Below, piece by piece: positions 1 to 14,948 of a stretch of DNA of 64,000 nt. Origin of the DNA: Hybos culiciformis (Eukaryota > Arthropoda > Insecta > Diptera > Hybotidae); NCBI GenBank assembly GCA_964007475.1, contig OZ023274.1, positions 88,559,213-88,623,212 on the forward strand. Direction: 5' to 3'. Both the position numbers and the translations under genes were made by a program. The notes under the pieces were generated by a model. That model saw nothing but the letters and a program-made list of their open reading frames with translations, had not been told where the DNA came from and did no database searches. Every line of letters starts with the position of its first letter. Position 1 is the stretch's first letter.

Positions 1-543
1 AATTTGTTGAACAAAAATTTATAAATCGTAATAATTTTTTTAAGTACATTTACATACATTTTTTTATGGCGGGAAATTTTTTAACTTTATAAGTCAGGTA
101 AATGAAAATATTTGCGGAATTGTGCACTCAATTTGGGATTAAATGAAGTATGTACTTATTTGGTTCTGAAAAAAAAAAAATTTTTACCTATAAATTATAA
201 TAAAAGAAAGAGCTTATTAATGCTTCAATTGCAAATAAATATCAATAAATTTGATAACATATCAAAATGTGTAATTAAATAAGGAATTTTTTATTTTATA
301 TATTGAACTAATCCACATTGAGTATTAAAAAAATATTACAAAGTCTAATTGTGCTTAAATTTTCCTTTAATTCTGAATCCCCATTATTAAATTTGTTTTT
401 TTATAACGACTTATGGTGATTTTTTATAATTTTATTGTTTAGTGTTTCAGTAGCACGCGTTAAATATAATTTAGCTTGAGATTGTCTAAATTCTTTATTA
501 AATTTTAATATCTATACAATTGTTATAAAAAAACTCAACTTAC
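1..543. other. Intron of the SLC36-like gene, no further exon seen
   Basis: The minus-strand exon ending at 544 is followed by a GTAAGT donor, and no continuation of the transporter (the family's third membrane segment) is visible down to position 1. The stretch is AT-rich without open frames of note. Confidence 0.6.
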
Positions 544-2002
544 CAAAATATGAACACAATGTGTACAGAAAAATCCAACCACGAGAGTTCCTATTAATCC
601 CGTCAATGTTCCAGCATTTTTAAATGCCATTGGCATGGCTAAAATACCAGATCCAAGAGAACTCTTTAATAAATGTGCCAATGATCCATTTGTTGAATTT
701 GAATTTTCTTCAGGTCGATGTTCTGCATAAACGTATAAAAAAATTGATTATCAGTTAAAATTAAATTTTATTAATTAGGTTTAGGTGTAACATAGCTATA
801 ATATAATGTATAATAATACAAGTAAATTTAATGAAATAAATTGTTTTTTGCGTGTTTGCTTGAGCTCCGAATACGTAAATAAAAAAATTTGAAGTGGTCA
901 TTTATGTAGAAATTTATTTAACTGGAAAGATGCGCATTATTTTGTATCTCTTTGTTTAAAAATAAAATAGAAATTGAAAGTTTTTCAAAATAGAAATTGA
1001 AAGTGGCGCATAACTTGATTTGAGAATTGGTTTTCTACTGATTTCGTTATAGGTTATATTTGAAAAGATTAAAATTTAAAATTTTAGAACTGTGACGGAT
1101 AATGTATATGTGAGGAATCATAATGAAATTTCAGCAAAAAACTTAAGCGAACTTAAAATATTTAGCAAAAAAAAAAACAAATTTTACCTGCTGGTATGTA
1201 GACATCAGTATAGTCAGTTTTTTCACTTTTTCCAGTTAATTGCGTCCTGAAAAAAAATAAATTATTTAGATTAATTTGAAAAAAAAACCCTAGCTTTATT
1301 TGTGAAAACAATTTAGGTTTGAAACATTGTGTTGTTATAATAAAAAGAACAAAATAAAGTAAATCACAATTGATCCTCACTAAACCACTAATACTATTTT
1401 GAATGGCTTTGACATGTTAAAATACAATTATTAAATAGTAGGCATATTAAAAAAATAAAATTTCCACAAGTGGGATATGCCGAATTTTGAACACATTTTA
1501 TAACAAATTTTTTTTTTCGATAATTATACCTAAATACATTTTATAATTCTTTCATAAATTTTTTAAATTTTTAATAAGTTTTGTACTCGAAACCTAAATA
1601 GGTACTTAAAAAAGTATAGGTTATAATTGAAATAAATTTTTTTTGAAAATAATTTAATGTAATTAAATCAAGGACATATATTTATTTTAGGAAATACGTT
1701 AACCCTAGTTATGCTATGAATGAACTAAAATTATTATTACCTTATCTATAATAATTGAGACATAAAATACGTCAATTTTTCGTATCTTGTACCTATATTA
1801 TGGTTTTTCTTATTAAAATAATTGATAGCAAAGCATTATAATACATACAAATAAATGTACAAGGTTTCAATTAAATACCCTAATCAATATTATATATATA
1901 TATTAATAAAACTAAAAATACGTACGTTGAATTAAAATCTGGTATTGAGAATACCGAAGACGATTTTCCGTTTGTTGTCATACTTCCTGTTTTTTCCGTC
2001 AT
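544..2002 (-). CDS. SLC36/pathetic-like proton-coupled amino acid transporter, N-terminal part
   Basis: Three minus-strand exons join in frame: 2002-1926 (77 nt, starts at ATG directly after an AG acceptor), 1246-1188 (59 nt) and 722-544 (179 nt, donor GTAAGT). Together they give about 105 residues: a hydrophilic cytosolic N-terminus with FNSTTQLTGK, then HLLKSSLGSGILAMPMAFKN, which is the first transmembrane segment of the AAAP/SLC36 family, and GTLVVGFFCTHCVHIL starting the second. Splice phases are 2 and 1 and match at each junction. Family knowledge: SLC36 members move small neutral amino acids with protons at lysosomal or plasma membranes and act with TOR growth signalling; Drosophila pathetic is the closest by memory. 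The remaining roughly nine membrane segments must be encoded left of position 1. Because the ATG abuts the splice acceptor, a 5' exon must exist upstream (higher coordinates). Family call is firm; the exact paralogue is not. Confidence 0.88.
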
Positions 2003-5000
2003 CTGAAATAAAATAATAATAATAATAATATTATATTTAAGATGTTTTTGAGTTTTGATATTTACTTAAGATTATTTTATAGAATACATGATTTATAATG
2101 AACTAATTCAGATTCAGATATAATAATAATTAAATGTATACATTTTATATTGTTTGGAAACTAAAGTAAAATGTTTATAAATTTGATTATCTATCTACAA
2201 CTACATAATAATATAGCAGAGATAAAATGTATGAAATTTCGCATTAGATAATAATGTTTTGTTTTGGCATGAACTTGCAAACAAATTGTAGAATGCTTTT
2301 TTATTAATAAATAATATAATATGTTATGTATTTTCAATAACCTATATTGACCAAATAGTTTGTTTATATTTATAAACAAAATTAAGGTGAACGTATTAGA
2401 ATGAACATTTTTTATACAAAATTTAATCTATTTTTGGTAGGTATTTAACCCACACCAAATTATATTATCTCTGATAATATTAAATAAGTTCAATAATTTT
2501 TTTTTTTTTTACATTAATTTATCTAAATTTATTTGAATTTTTTTTATTTTGTATCCAATATTTTATTCAACTCCCTAAATTTATTTATACAAAATAAAAT
2601 CAATTTTTTTTTTCATCCAAAAATGTATTGACGAAATTATATAAATAAAATCAATTATTCTATAGCAAAATAAACAAATAAAAATGTCAAAAAACTCGCT
2701 TTGAAGAAAAGGAAGAAAATAATTCACGGAGATGAATGAGTTTGTTGTTGTTAAAAAAATGGATATATAAAATAAATACAAATATTTTGATAAAGTGTTT
2801 TATATAATGCCAATTAATATTAAATAGATCGGAAAATTTTTGCCTGAAAACTGGTATCTCGTAGAATAATTACAACGTAACAGAATAAAATTATGTATTT
2901 TACATCAGCCCAATTGATATTATTTTTAAAAGTTTTCATTAAATTATTTGAATATAGATTAACATGAATATATACACAATTTATTGAATTTTTACTTCTA
3001 CGAAATTATTAGGAATTATAATATTTTTAGATAAGAATTAATTTTAAAAAATTGCCGATAAAATATTTTATTAAATTCACCTTTAAAACACGTACATATA
3101 AGTATAATTAGGAAATTTTGATTTCAAAAATTCATTAAGTACATAAATACATAAAATACCTATATATATTACGTATTTAATAAAAAATTTATTAAAGCCG
3201 CTTTTTTTTTTTGATAAAAAGGCTTAAGCATTTAATGTGTGCAATCAATAGATTTCAAAGTAATCTCTTTAAAGATTAAAATAACTATTGTGAAAAAAAA
3301 TTAATTAATATTTTTATCTAATTTCTGAAAATACGTCATTCCTTTAACGAAAATTTTCAATCACATTTAAAAGAATTTGTTTTTAAGGTCGAATTCGAGT
3401 TTCCCAATGAAATTGTAATTTAAGATAAAGTTGTAAAATCATATGAGAATCAAAGCAGGTTCAGATTTTTATGTCAGATTTTTATGTTATTTTGGTGTAG
3501 GGAAATTTTGGTGTATACATTTTTGACAGTGTTATTTATTTAGATAAAATCCATATAAAATACAATGAGGACAATTACATTGATGATATAAATGTCAGAT
3601 TTACAATTATAACTATAAAAATTCAATCCACTTTTTTATTTTATTATTTACCTTATAAAAGTAATTATTTTTTTATTTATAATGCACTGTTTTTATGAAT
3701 ATGATTTTTATGATTTTTTTTTTGTTTAATTTAATTGTTTAAAAAATAAGATAATATTAAATTTTTTTTTGTAATTAAAAATTTATATTTAACTTTTTTA
3801 TTATTGTTTTTTTTTTTATTCTGCCACAATTTTATCGAGAATAAAATAATAGAACAGGTATAAAAGAAAACCGAGCTTAAAGCGCGCTCGTTCTTGAATG
3901 AAAAAAAATTAAGTTTTGGTCAAATTAAATATAGGCAACAATTTTTTTTTGAACTAAAAGAATTTAATTTTTTTTTTTAAGTAATTGAAACTGATTAGAT
4001 TTATCTTTATATATATATATATATACATTTTGTGACGATAAGAAATTAACACTTAGAAGCTTAGGGTATTCGTTTAATGATTGTTTAAAATATAAGTAGG
4101 TACACAGAATTAATTTTCATAGGAATAAAAAAAAAAAAAGAAGTTCTTATCAAAATTTTCTCTATCAAAATGACAATTACGTTTTTTAAGCATGCTTAAA
4201 AAGAGGTAATTAATCTATAAATGATAATCAAGAATTTCCTAAACTTAATTAAATAATTTGCTTAGTTATATACTTGAAATTGAAAATTGAAAATGAAATA
4301 AAATTTAACTTTTCAAAATGACGAAATATATTTTAGACATAAGATCAGCCGATATAGTATGACCAGATCTTTAATTGATGATAAGACTTGTTAAGCAATA
4401 CAGGAGTTCGTTTTTTATTAGTTTATTAGTTTTTATTAGTGATAATGACAAGTTAATTGATATAATTATTTTTGATAAAAACAATGTATAAATCAAAATT
4501 ATTGTACTATCAAAGATATAAAAACTAAGAAGTTCTATTTTGGTGTATTTACCTTTATCAGGGTTTGTTAAAAAAAATTTAATTATCAAAAAGGTTTAAA
4601 AGTTTTAAAATCCAAATTAAATAATAACCTAAAAATACAAAATATATATTAAGAAGACCCGAATGAAAGAAGGTGCTATGTAACAAATTTAAGTTCTTGA
4701 GAAAATTGTAATTAAAGTTTTTTTCTTGGGAATTTTATCTGATTAACTTCATATAGGAGCATGAAAAAGCTTTGCAAACCTTATAAAATAATGTATTTTA
4801 AAAGCATTTGACATAACACTTTCATTCACTTATTTACAGTCATAAAAACACATATCATATTTATTTGTATATAAATAAACAATTTCAACAATATAACTCA
4901 GTCTCTTCATCTATCCGAGTCTTCAATTCTAAGCATATAAAAGTAGAGTTAAGCTTCTGCCACAAAAAAAAAATAGGTTTCTACATTTAAAGGTCATTTT

Positions 5001-8000
5001 ATTTATATTTATGAAATATATATCAAAAAGGCTATTTTTTGTTTTTCTGGTTTAATTTATTTAGCGAATTATTTGAAATATTTTCCATATCCGTATTTTG
5101 AAAAAAAAAAAAAAAAAAATATTTGGGTAGGTAAACAAAATTATGTAAAAACAAAATATAGAAAATGATTTTCAAAAGAAAAACCGAAATTAATAATGTG
5201 GAAATTTTATATGATAACGTTTACGACGATCAAGCATTTATATAAACGCATTTAATACTTTATAATTGTATTAAAAGATATGAAATATTAATTATTTGAT
5301 AGACTTAATTGAAACATTTTTATTGTACAGATAAATATAAAATTAGGTTAGGTTAGATAAAAATATAGACAGTCTCAACTCAAGAAAATATCAAATCTAC
5401 AAATGTAGACTTTTTAATTTGTATCGATTTATAAAAAAAAACTGATAAATAGATTGTACAATTTATTAACATTACATATATTCTTTTTAACAATATAGAT
5501 TAAACATTGGCAAAATAAAAAAATTGTTCCATGTTCAAAGTAAAGCAACATATAATAAAACCGAAAAAAAAGTAAAAAATCATTGAAAAAATAATTAATT
5601 AATTAAGCCGTAATATTTTAATAGTTTCAAGTTTTTAATTAACTATACACCTGACATTCTAAACTTAGAATCTAAAGAACATCATATAAATTTGATATTG
5701 ATATTATTGGTTATAAGTTTTAAACGACATTTTCGACTGCTTAAATAATATTCGAAAGACAACAATATTTTCGCTTTCATAGATCATGAAACATATACAG
5801 AATTTTCATACTTATATCACCAGAGTTAGTATCTTTATGTTTTAATTTGTACATGGAGTATGTGTAAGGTGTTTAAAAAATCGGAATATATTCACTTTTA
5901 CATATTAGATATTATTTAAAAATTTGATTTGCCATGTTAAGCAGTTTGGTAATCCTTTTATACTATGCTCAAAAAAAAAAAGGTTGTATATAATATATAC
6001 ATTTGAGAGAACTTTATAGCTCACATGTTATAATTTTTGTAAAAAATAAAAACAAATTAGATATGTGTTATTCCATTTCAGAAAAAAAAATAAAGAAAAA
6101 AATGTGATATATCAAGTACAATGATCGTATGTTTATTTTTTAAAATCAGACGAAACGTTAAAATATTCATAATTAAGTAAATGCAAACTTAAACAAAAGC
6201 CTGATTACAAGAACCAGTCTTCGCATCAATGAAAACCTATACATTGAGAGTATCGGCTAATGTAAGTACACTAAAATTATTCAATTTTAACATGATGTAT
6301 CACAAGAATTGAAATATTGAAAATTTTATACATTTTTATAGAAATTTGTTCAAAAAAATTGACCTAGAAATAAATCGTATTTCAATTTCAATGATCCGCG
6401 AATGTTGAAGACATTTTTTTTAATTATATATCTAAATTCAGAATAATTTTCTGTTTTTGTTTTTATAAACAAAATTTAGGACAGTAAAGAAGTATGGGGT
6501 CTGTTTTCAGCATTTCAGTTCAAGATATTTTAATATGAAGATACCTTGGTCACAATCGGGGCGAGCTGAACATATATTTTAGGTTATTTCAATATCATTA
6601 TTTACTATATATAAATAATATATCCATATAAATAATAAATATATATAATATAATAATGATGTATTGTATTACAATTTTCATCTATTTCGCTTTTTTTGGC
6701 ATTTAAAGAATAAAAATCGGTAGACTGCTTAATTCATTACAAGCATTTTACTACAGCGAACGGACGGACAACAACTAGTCAGTTTATTCATTTTTGATAA
6801 AGAAAGTTTTTGTTTATCATTTAGATAACAGTGATAGCTTCTAAAAATCAATTGAAACCACTAAATAGGCTTTTATCTGGATAATTATTAAGTACCAATT
6901 CAAGTTTATTTAAACTTGTTTTGTATTAGAAAAATTTGGCATGAAATGAAATCATGAAGGGTTTTTTATTTACAACATATTATTTTACTTGTCATCATCA
7001 TGAATATTACTTTCTCAAGTTTTAAAAAAAAACTTTAACACACAACTTAAAATTTGCTTAAAAGATTTATTTATATATAACATTTATATTAATGTATAAT
7101 ATTTATAGACTAATTTATAATAATAATTCACTTTATTTATCATTGATTATTATGATTAAAAAGCTTAATTTTCAATTTTTTATAATTATAGTAAGACTTA
7201 TACGATATATACTTTAATTAATTTTTTATTAACTTATTTTGATGTTCAAAAATGAATTGCAAAAATATTTTATTAAGTACATAGGTATGACCAAAAAAAA
7301 AAAAAAAAACAATAAACAATATATTAAAATTAAAAAATCTTCTTTTTTTAGACTTGGAAATTCCTATAAAAAAATTAGATTGAGAACTTTACACTTTAAA
7401 ATATTTGTAAACAATTATTTTATGCTTATTATTTGGAAAAACTAGAGACAGTGGCGCATTATCCTGCATTTAAAAGAAATTATTTTAATAGATTTTGCGT
7501 GCCAATCAATACCGTCGTAACCCTAATTTGCTTTATTTTTCATACAATTCTTTTATTCTATTTATGCGAACTCAAACAGATAAGCAGAGGTTGGAAAGAA
7601 CATTTTGAAAAAGATTGAAAAAAGGTTGACATAATCAACGTAACAGACACCGTTTCAAATTCCTAATCTCAGTTTAAGGTAAAATTAACTACAAAGTATG
7701 TTTTTTTTTCAGTTTTTCCTATATTTCTTTCGCGCCTGGGGCTGCCATATAAAATCTTCTTCTAAAAGTTAAAAGTTCAAAATATTTTTTATGTCTACTG
7801 TCTATTTTATTAACTTTAAAAAAAATTTTACTCAAAATGTAATTTCACTTAAATTGAATTTCCTTTGTACACTACTGACTCTAATCGAATTAATCAAATT
7901 TTAAACCTGGGTTAATGCTTTTATGAACGTGATCGGGAAAATAAATATGGGTATACCGAACAATGAAATTTGAAATATTTGGATTTAAAAAAATATATTC

Positions 8001-8091
8001 AATCATAAATAAACATAAGTATATATCAAATTTGAACTGATAGTGGTAACGTAATATAATGATAACGTAATATTAAAAAAAAAAATTTTTA

Positions 8092-8116
8092 TTTATTCTC
8101 ATTCAATGAGAATAAA
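8092..8116. repeat. Perfect 12-bp-arm palindrome
   Basis: TTTATTCTCATT, one central C, then AATGAGAATAAA. The arms pair at all 12 positions. Function unknown; in AT-rich DNA such palindromes can arise by chance, although the C/G pairs make this one less trivial. Confidence 0.6.
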
Positions 8117-9124
8117 ATAATTTTAGTTTCATTTTAAATGTTGACAGTTCCTCTAATGATGATATAAATTTTATGCTCAGTGAATTTGAATTTTACGTAC
8201 AGCAGTTGTGCGTCTAACTACATAAGAATTTGAACATATTTACTTAAATAAAATTGATGGTGTTTGTAAGCCTCGAAATACGAATCGTGCAATGCGGTTA
8301 ACATAAAATAGGTTAAAGGTAAACATATTCTAATATAAATTATGTGTTTAGTAATATTAAATTGTTTTTTTTTTTTTATCTAAAAACAAAGTACATAAAC
8401 ATTCTTTGTTTTGGAACATAATGAGTTATAAAATAAAATAGATATAAATAAACTTAACGTATTAGAAATATTGATTAAAATTTGACAAATATAGCGTCAG
8501 GAAAAAAATATTTATATTCAAATACAAAATGTTAAGCTTAGGTACTTAATAAAAATTATAAGTAATTTTGAAATTAATTTAAGCTTTATCGAGTTGGAAA
8601 ATTTGAAGTATAGCTGCTTTTAACAAGATTATATTGAAAATTTATTGATAGTTACGTTTAGATTTCTGGAAGAAATAGTAGTACTGAAAAATTGTGTATA
8701 TTATTTTATTTTGTTAGAACTATTTATTAAATCTTCAACTTTCGTATTTTATTTACAAATTTGATATTGTACTATATAATGAAAAAAATATGTTAACGGG
8801 TTACAGTGTCAAAGGTATCATGAAGAGTAAAATTTAATTATTATTATTGAAATTATTTTAAACTTTAAAGTCAATATTTTCCTACTCTTATTTTTATCTA
8901 CATTATAATTTCAACAATAATAATTTTATCTCAATTTTGGCAAATTTGACATAAAAAATAGTAAAAAATTATGATTCTTTTAAAATTCTAAGGTTCATTA
9001 TGTACAATTATACCTACTTTATGTATATATTTATATATATCATAAAAATTTAAAAGTACATAATTTATTAAGCTACCTATGAAAAAAAGTATAAAAAAAA
9101 ATTTCAAGTACAAGCATAAAGTGC

Positions 9125-9141
9125 GCCACTTTTTAAGTGGC
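9125..9141. repeat. Short GC-containing hairpin
   Basis: GCCACTT, a TTT loop, then AAGTGGC. It stands out because surrounding DNA has almost no G or C. No gene context and no known function. Confidence 0.4.
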
Positions 9142-10170
9142 CGGGAATATTTTTTTTATTTTTTCACTTGTAGAGATTAAAGAAAATGTTATTGCTTTCT
9201 AACTTTTAAGAAATATTTTTAGATTTAGATTTAGATTCTTAGATTCTTATAGAAACATCAAATTTCTACAGCTTATTAGGTGTATTAATAAACATTACAA
9301 GTTATAATTATGAAACTTATGACGCTAATGTCAACTAATTTTAATGCAGACTTTTCCGACGACGAATCTTTTTTAATTCATTTTGATTTTTGAATTGTTT
9401 GAATAATTTATCATCGCCTCACCTAAAACAAAAATTATTTTTATGTAAATAAAAAATATTGAAATGCTTTTATTGTTTTACGACCACGAAAATTATGTCA
9501 TAAAATTTTTATCTATATAATAATAATGAAATTCATCAAAATAAAAGTAATAATATATTCAAATTAAACTAATATTCAATTTACTGCATTCGAATGATAA
9601 TAAGATTTTTCTTTAAGTCAAAATCACGACAAATTTTGCACACATTAATAAATAGTTTTTATTTTTTAAGTACAGGTACATCCAGGAAGTTATGTAAATA
9701 AGTTTCGAGCTTGCAATTAAATTTAATATCTTTCAGTAAAACCTATCGTTAATCGAATTTTCTATCTTTATTCAATCTTTATTTTAATCTTAGTTTTTTA
9801 TATTAATTTTTTAAAAATTAAAATTATTTTATTTCTATTATCTGAGAAAGCTGTATCTTTCAAAAATAAATCGACAAAAACTGCCCGGAATGAAAAATTG
9901 GATTTCTTCAATGCGATTATTTTCATTGATTTTTCTGTTTAAAATACAACTATTCTCAATCATTTGCGGATAAAAATTTTGTTAATAATTATAAAATAAT
10001 AATAACTAAATTTAATTAAAATATGTACATCATAAGTATTATAACAAATTATGTAGAAATTAATATAAATTTATTTAACATTGTGACATCCAGACAGATT
10101 ATATTACATTGAAACACCTAAATGGTTTATATTCAATGTTATAATAGTAAGTGAGTTTTAAGTTTTTGAT

Positions 10171-10218
10171 ATTAAAATTAACATAATATTTTAAATTAAA
10201 ATTAACATAATATTTTAA
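10171..10218. repeat. 24-bp direct tandem duplication
   Basis: Two adjacent identical copies (10171-10194 and 10195-10218) of a unit beginning ATTAAAATTAACATAATA. This is a simple replication-slippage type duplication in non-coding DNA. Confidence 0.75.
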
Positions 10219-10315
10219 TGTATAGAAATAATGTTCATCTTTGTTAAGTAACAGTGCAATAAAAAGGTAGCATATTGAACTTTTTTATATTGAATGATTG
10301 AGCTTTAATAATAAA

Positions 10316-10440
10316 ATTCTTTATAATTTATTAGCACTATTGATTAGCTTTTGTCAAAATTGCTTTTACTTTTTATTAAGATAGCATGAGTAATTGATAC
10401 TAATCAGATTTTGATGGTAAAAACAATGGAATATTAGCGA
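10316..10440. repeat. Diverged dispersed repeat, copy 1
   Basis: The segment containing CTTTATAATTTATTAG and TTGATTAGCTTTTGTCA recurs in the same orientation about 720 bp downstream (from about 11036) with CTTTATAATTTATTGG and TTGATTAGCTTATGTCA. By eye the two remain alignable for 110-130 bp with frequent substitutions and a small deletion, so this is an old duplication or two copies of one repeat family. Confidence 0.6.
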
Positions 10441-11035
10441 CACTATAAATGAGATATACTATACCTTTACATTAAACAATTCCCTAATTCTAGTTATTAT
10501 TATTTTTCTTTAAATATTTATTAAAATAATATTTGAACAACACTTGTTATTTTAAAAAAATTATTCAATAATGACTTTTTCTTTACGTTAACGTATAACG
10601 ATATGGTGCAATTACGTTCTTGAAGTAGTTTAATTTTATTCAATGAACTTTTTCAGTTTTTTTTTTCTTATTAATATTTTTGTATCTTAAATGAATAAAT
10701 GAAGTTATACAAAAACATAATTATATAAAAAAAAAAAAAATAACAGCACCATACGTAAAATAATTTTTTAACGTGTTTATCATAAATTTTATTGAAAGCT
10801 TTATTATACCCTCCACTGTGTAAACATTTTGATACGGAAATAATATAAAAGCCACTTTATTTTTTTCGTACTCCAACTCGCCATTGTACTTGCGTTCAAG
10901 TATTTCAATAGAGACGAAAATCAAAATTAAATTTCCACCATAATTGAATATTATTAGTAAATTCATATGTGATTTCAATGTTATATTATAGAGACAAAAA
11001 AAAGTGATGCTTATTAGGTTTTTAAAAAAATTAGG

Positions 11036-11155
11036 CTTCTTTATAATTTATTGGTGCAAAATTGATTAGCTTATGTCAGAATTATTTTTACTTTTAGATA
11101 AACATGAACGATTATTACTGATACTTATGAATATGTCAAAAGAATACAACAATAT
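11036..11155. repeat. Diverged dispersed repeat, copy 2
   Basis: Same-orientation partner of the segment at about 10316-10440. No terminal repeats or target-site duplications were found that would define a transposon. Confidence 0.6.
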
Positions 11156-14100
11156 GTAAACTATTCAGTATTATAGAATTATGTAATTTCAATTATTTTT
11201 ATTCCCATAATAATAGTATTTCTAAAGGAGGAAATCAGATGATGACATTCGACTATCGAAACAATAATTTTTCATCATAATCATAAATAAAAAAAACACA
11301 TTATTTACAATATATACATAATGTACCAGTAATGTTATTAAAATAGAATTCATAATCAGGTGATTCGTTGCATGCTTGAATGATATTCCTTAATTTAATA
11401 TATACTCTCATTTTTTATGTATATAACTATCTGAAAAATTTTAGATATGCATGCAAAATTTAAGCCGAAAACAAGATTTTTCGCACAAGGTTGCATAAAC
11501 TCAATAAAAAAAAGTATAGCAAGGTTATTATGGTGGGTGCGGCATCATCAACATATTAAATACACATACAATTTTATTGGTTTTTATCATAAATTTTTCT
11601 AGCTTTTTGGATAATCACATTGAATTGAAATTCCCACAATTCATTATTATTATTTTATTATTTTATTTTTAATTAAACATTTTTAACTTTACTTTTAGAA
11701 TTTTTTGATTTAATTTTGTCATAACTTCACATGATGTATTCATATTGTTTTTTTTTGTTAACTTTATATTCTTTCCCGCGCAGCTGATCGTCGTTATTAC
11801 GAAAATATTGTACACCTGTATTTTTTTTAATTTTAATAACTAAATCAAAACTTTACCTATCTTAAATACTGGTACAAGTCTGTGTGTACACATTATAAGA
11901 TAGCGCTAATCAAAAATTTGACGAAACTATAAAAAATGTAGAAATATCAAAGATTACATTATTTTCTGACTGCACATTTTTAAAATTTTTGTTTTTCCGT
12001 TGACGCTTGGTATTTTTCCCAAACCTTAACGTTTTTTTACATTTAATAAACTATACGTGTTATTCATGAATTCTATTTAAACAATTAAAAAAAGTTTTAA
12101 TAAGTAATTGGTATTTTTAATTAATATTATTATTTAATATTATAATAATTAATATCAATAATTTATACATAAAAATTTATTAATAAAATTTTAATTATTT
12201 ATTTAGGCAGAATTATGTTAGTTCTAATGTACTGTTTTAATGTGGGGGAGAATTATAAATATTTCCTGGTCTTTTTGAATAATTTTTGTACTTACAAATT
12301 TTATGTAAAAATTAACAAGTTATATTTACGAAAAACATTTTCAGCTGTTCAATGTACATATCCTCAAGAAGGATATTAACTTAAACACTGTATCCACAGT
12401 TATGAAAAGACTTTTTCTGTTCTAAGTCCAACATACAACCTGTTATTTTATTTAAATGATTGTTAGTTCAAAATTAATTTTTTTTTTAGAAATGTGATAA
12501 ATTGAATTTAGATACAATTCAACATATTGCTGCCACTGAATTGTTTACGGATGGACAAAGCAGCACGTGAGTAATGTTAATTTTTTTATACAACATTTTT
12601 TCAATGAAAATTGTTTATTATTATAATTTATTTTACATATTATTGTAGATTTTTTTAACAATGAAATGTTTATCTGTATTTTTAATACTTTATATATGTT
12701 TTTGATTTGATTTGTGTGTTTTTTTTTTTACAAATATGATACCTAGTTATTTAAACTTTTAAGATTTGAGATGTCTCAATTATCTGAATTATTAATTTTT
12801 TTTTTAATAGTTAACAGATGATAGTTATATTTAATCTTTTAAGCTTTGAGATGTCTCAATTATTTCACCTTCATTAATAGAATAGTGTTGTAAACATTTA
12901 ATTAAAATTATAGACAATTTAATAATTAATATTTATATTAGAAAATGTATTCTTTAAATTTAATAAAATTTATAATTATTATATTATTACATATAATTAA
13001 ATATATAAATATGTAATTAAATATTTATATTTAAATTTATGTGAAAACATAATTTCATATTGCAGTTTGAAAAAAGGAAAAAAAATTAAACGTACAATTA
13101 TATTTTGATATTTTGAAGCTGACAAAGTTAAAAGTTTGTAATAGAAATCAACCAAAAAAGAATATTATGCAAAAAGATAAATTTTAAGATTTCGTGGCAT
13201 TATCAATTATTCAGTTCAAAATGGATATATTTTAATACTTTGAAGATTCTAAATTAAATTTTTTGTAAAGTAATATACTAATATATAAAATATACAAATA
13301 TAATTAAAGGCCACGGCAGATTTCATTTTTTAAATGAAATCGAAAGTAGGTACATAATGTATGGAAAATATAGATTTTTCTATAAAATACAGACTTTCAA
13401 CGTTATAATAATTTTCTTCTCTTGTACACTACAAAAAAGAAGCTTAAGGTTTTTATTCAGTTAGCTTAATATAATATATGTGTAATTATTTTTTTTGTAT
13501 CATTATTTTTTATGCTTTTTATGTTTACTTCATCTGAGTATCTGAGTTTATGAATTTTTTATTATATGCATATCTTAATTTCAATTCTTATCTGTTGTGA
13601 TTGTGAAAGCGTATGTTCAAGATATCCGCGATGGTTAAAAAAACTAACAGACTTTGTAATGTAATATTATAAATTTCTGATAACGTCAGGTGAAAAAAAA
13701 TTTAAAATAATATTTTTTATTTATTTAAGTAATTGACACATAATTATCATCTTATACGAGTATATACATCAGTTTATTAGCATGAAGTTAACATTATCAG
13801 AATTCTATATAAATTTTGATTTTTAAATTTAAGAAAGATTTATTTTCTCAGAATTACATTATGTGGATATGTATGTTCATAATGTATAATTATATTCACA
13901 TAAGAATTTCAAGTCAATGAGTTAATAAAGATACTGAAGATAATTTAATAAAAATAATTACATTATTAAAAATATTCATAATAAAAATTAAAAAAAAAAC
14001 CACTAGGTAGGTTGGTTGACCCAAAAATGAGTAATTGTTAATTGAGCGAATATTGCTCAAACCTTAGAATTCATCAATATTTTATTAATTTCGTTAATGT

Positions 14101-14948
14101 AAAAAGTTGTTATAAGATTTAAGGGTGAATTATGTAACTGTTACGGAGTCTGCGATAAGCTAAGTAAAACTAATAAAGTGGAAATAATTTCCATACAGTA
14201 ATTAACATAAACATTTTGGTTTAAGTTCCAATTTACATAGTTTACGTAGCTGTTTACATAGTTATATAGTATATGCAATTTTATAGAATACAAAATTATA
14301 AATATGAACTCAATATAAGATTCAAATATATAGTATGCAGGTACATATATTTATATTATTATAATTTGAATATAAAAAATTTTTATTTATTATGTTTATT
14401 AGTATAAAAATAAACAAATATTTATTAAAATTTAAATAAACTGACAAAAGTATAATTGTTTTTTTATTTCCTGATAATAAAAACTATTAATTATGAAAAC
14501 ATTCAAAATTTAGCACTTTGTATATATAGCTTTAATGTATTTATCTAACTTTTATTATTGAAATGATATAATGCATATTACATACAAACCCGTATACTTT
14601 TCTATAATATTTTCATCGCATATGAAACAAAATTGAACTTTTTGTGCATATAAATTTTGAATTACCTATTCTTAATGTAAAAAATTTCAATGAAAATAGA
14701 ACTAATGTTAATTAGTTATATCGCGACAATATTTGAAATCCCTGTTCAATGCCAATGCGAATTTATTGGATAATTAAAATTAATGGAGGTAATACAAAGA
14801 ATTGTAAAAACGTTGATTTATTATTAATGTAATAAAAAAATAAAATTTAAAAACGTTAAAAATACATAAATAATAAATGAAGAACATAATCACTTTTCAA
14901 CATTTCGATTTCAAATTCTTTTGCACTTAATATGCTGTATGTTTTTAG

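Noticed and set aside
5343..5357. TTAGGTTAGGTTAG, like the insect telomere repeat
   Set aside because: Under three copies; too short to be an interstitial telomere array and expected by chance in AT-rich DNA.
7239..7618. Two overlapping plus frames with Lys-rich and Phe-rich translations
   Set aside because: Low-complexity AT-rich translation, no splice context and no recognisable domain.
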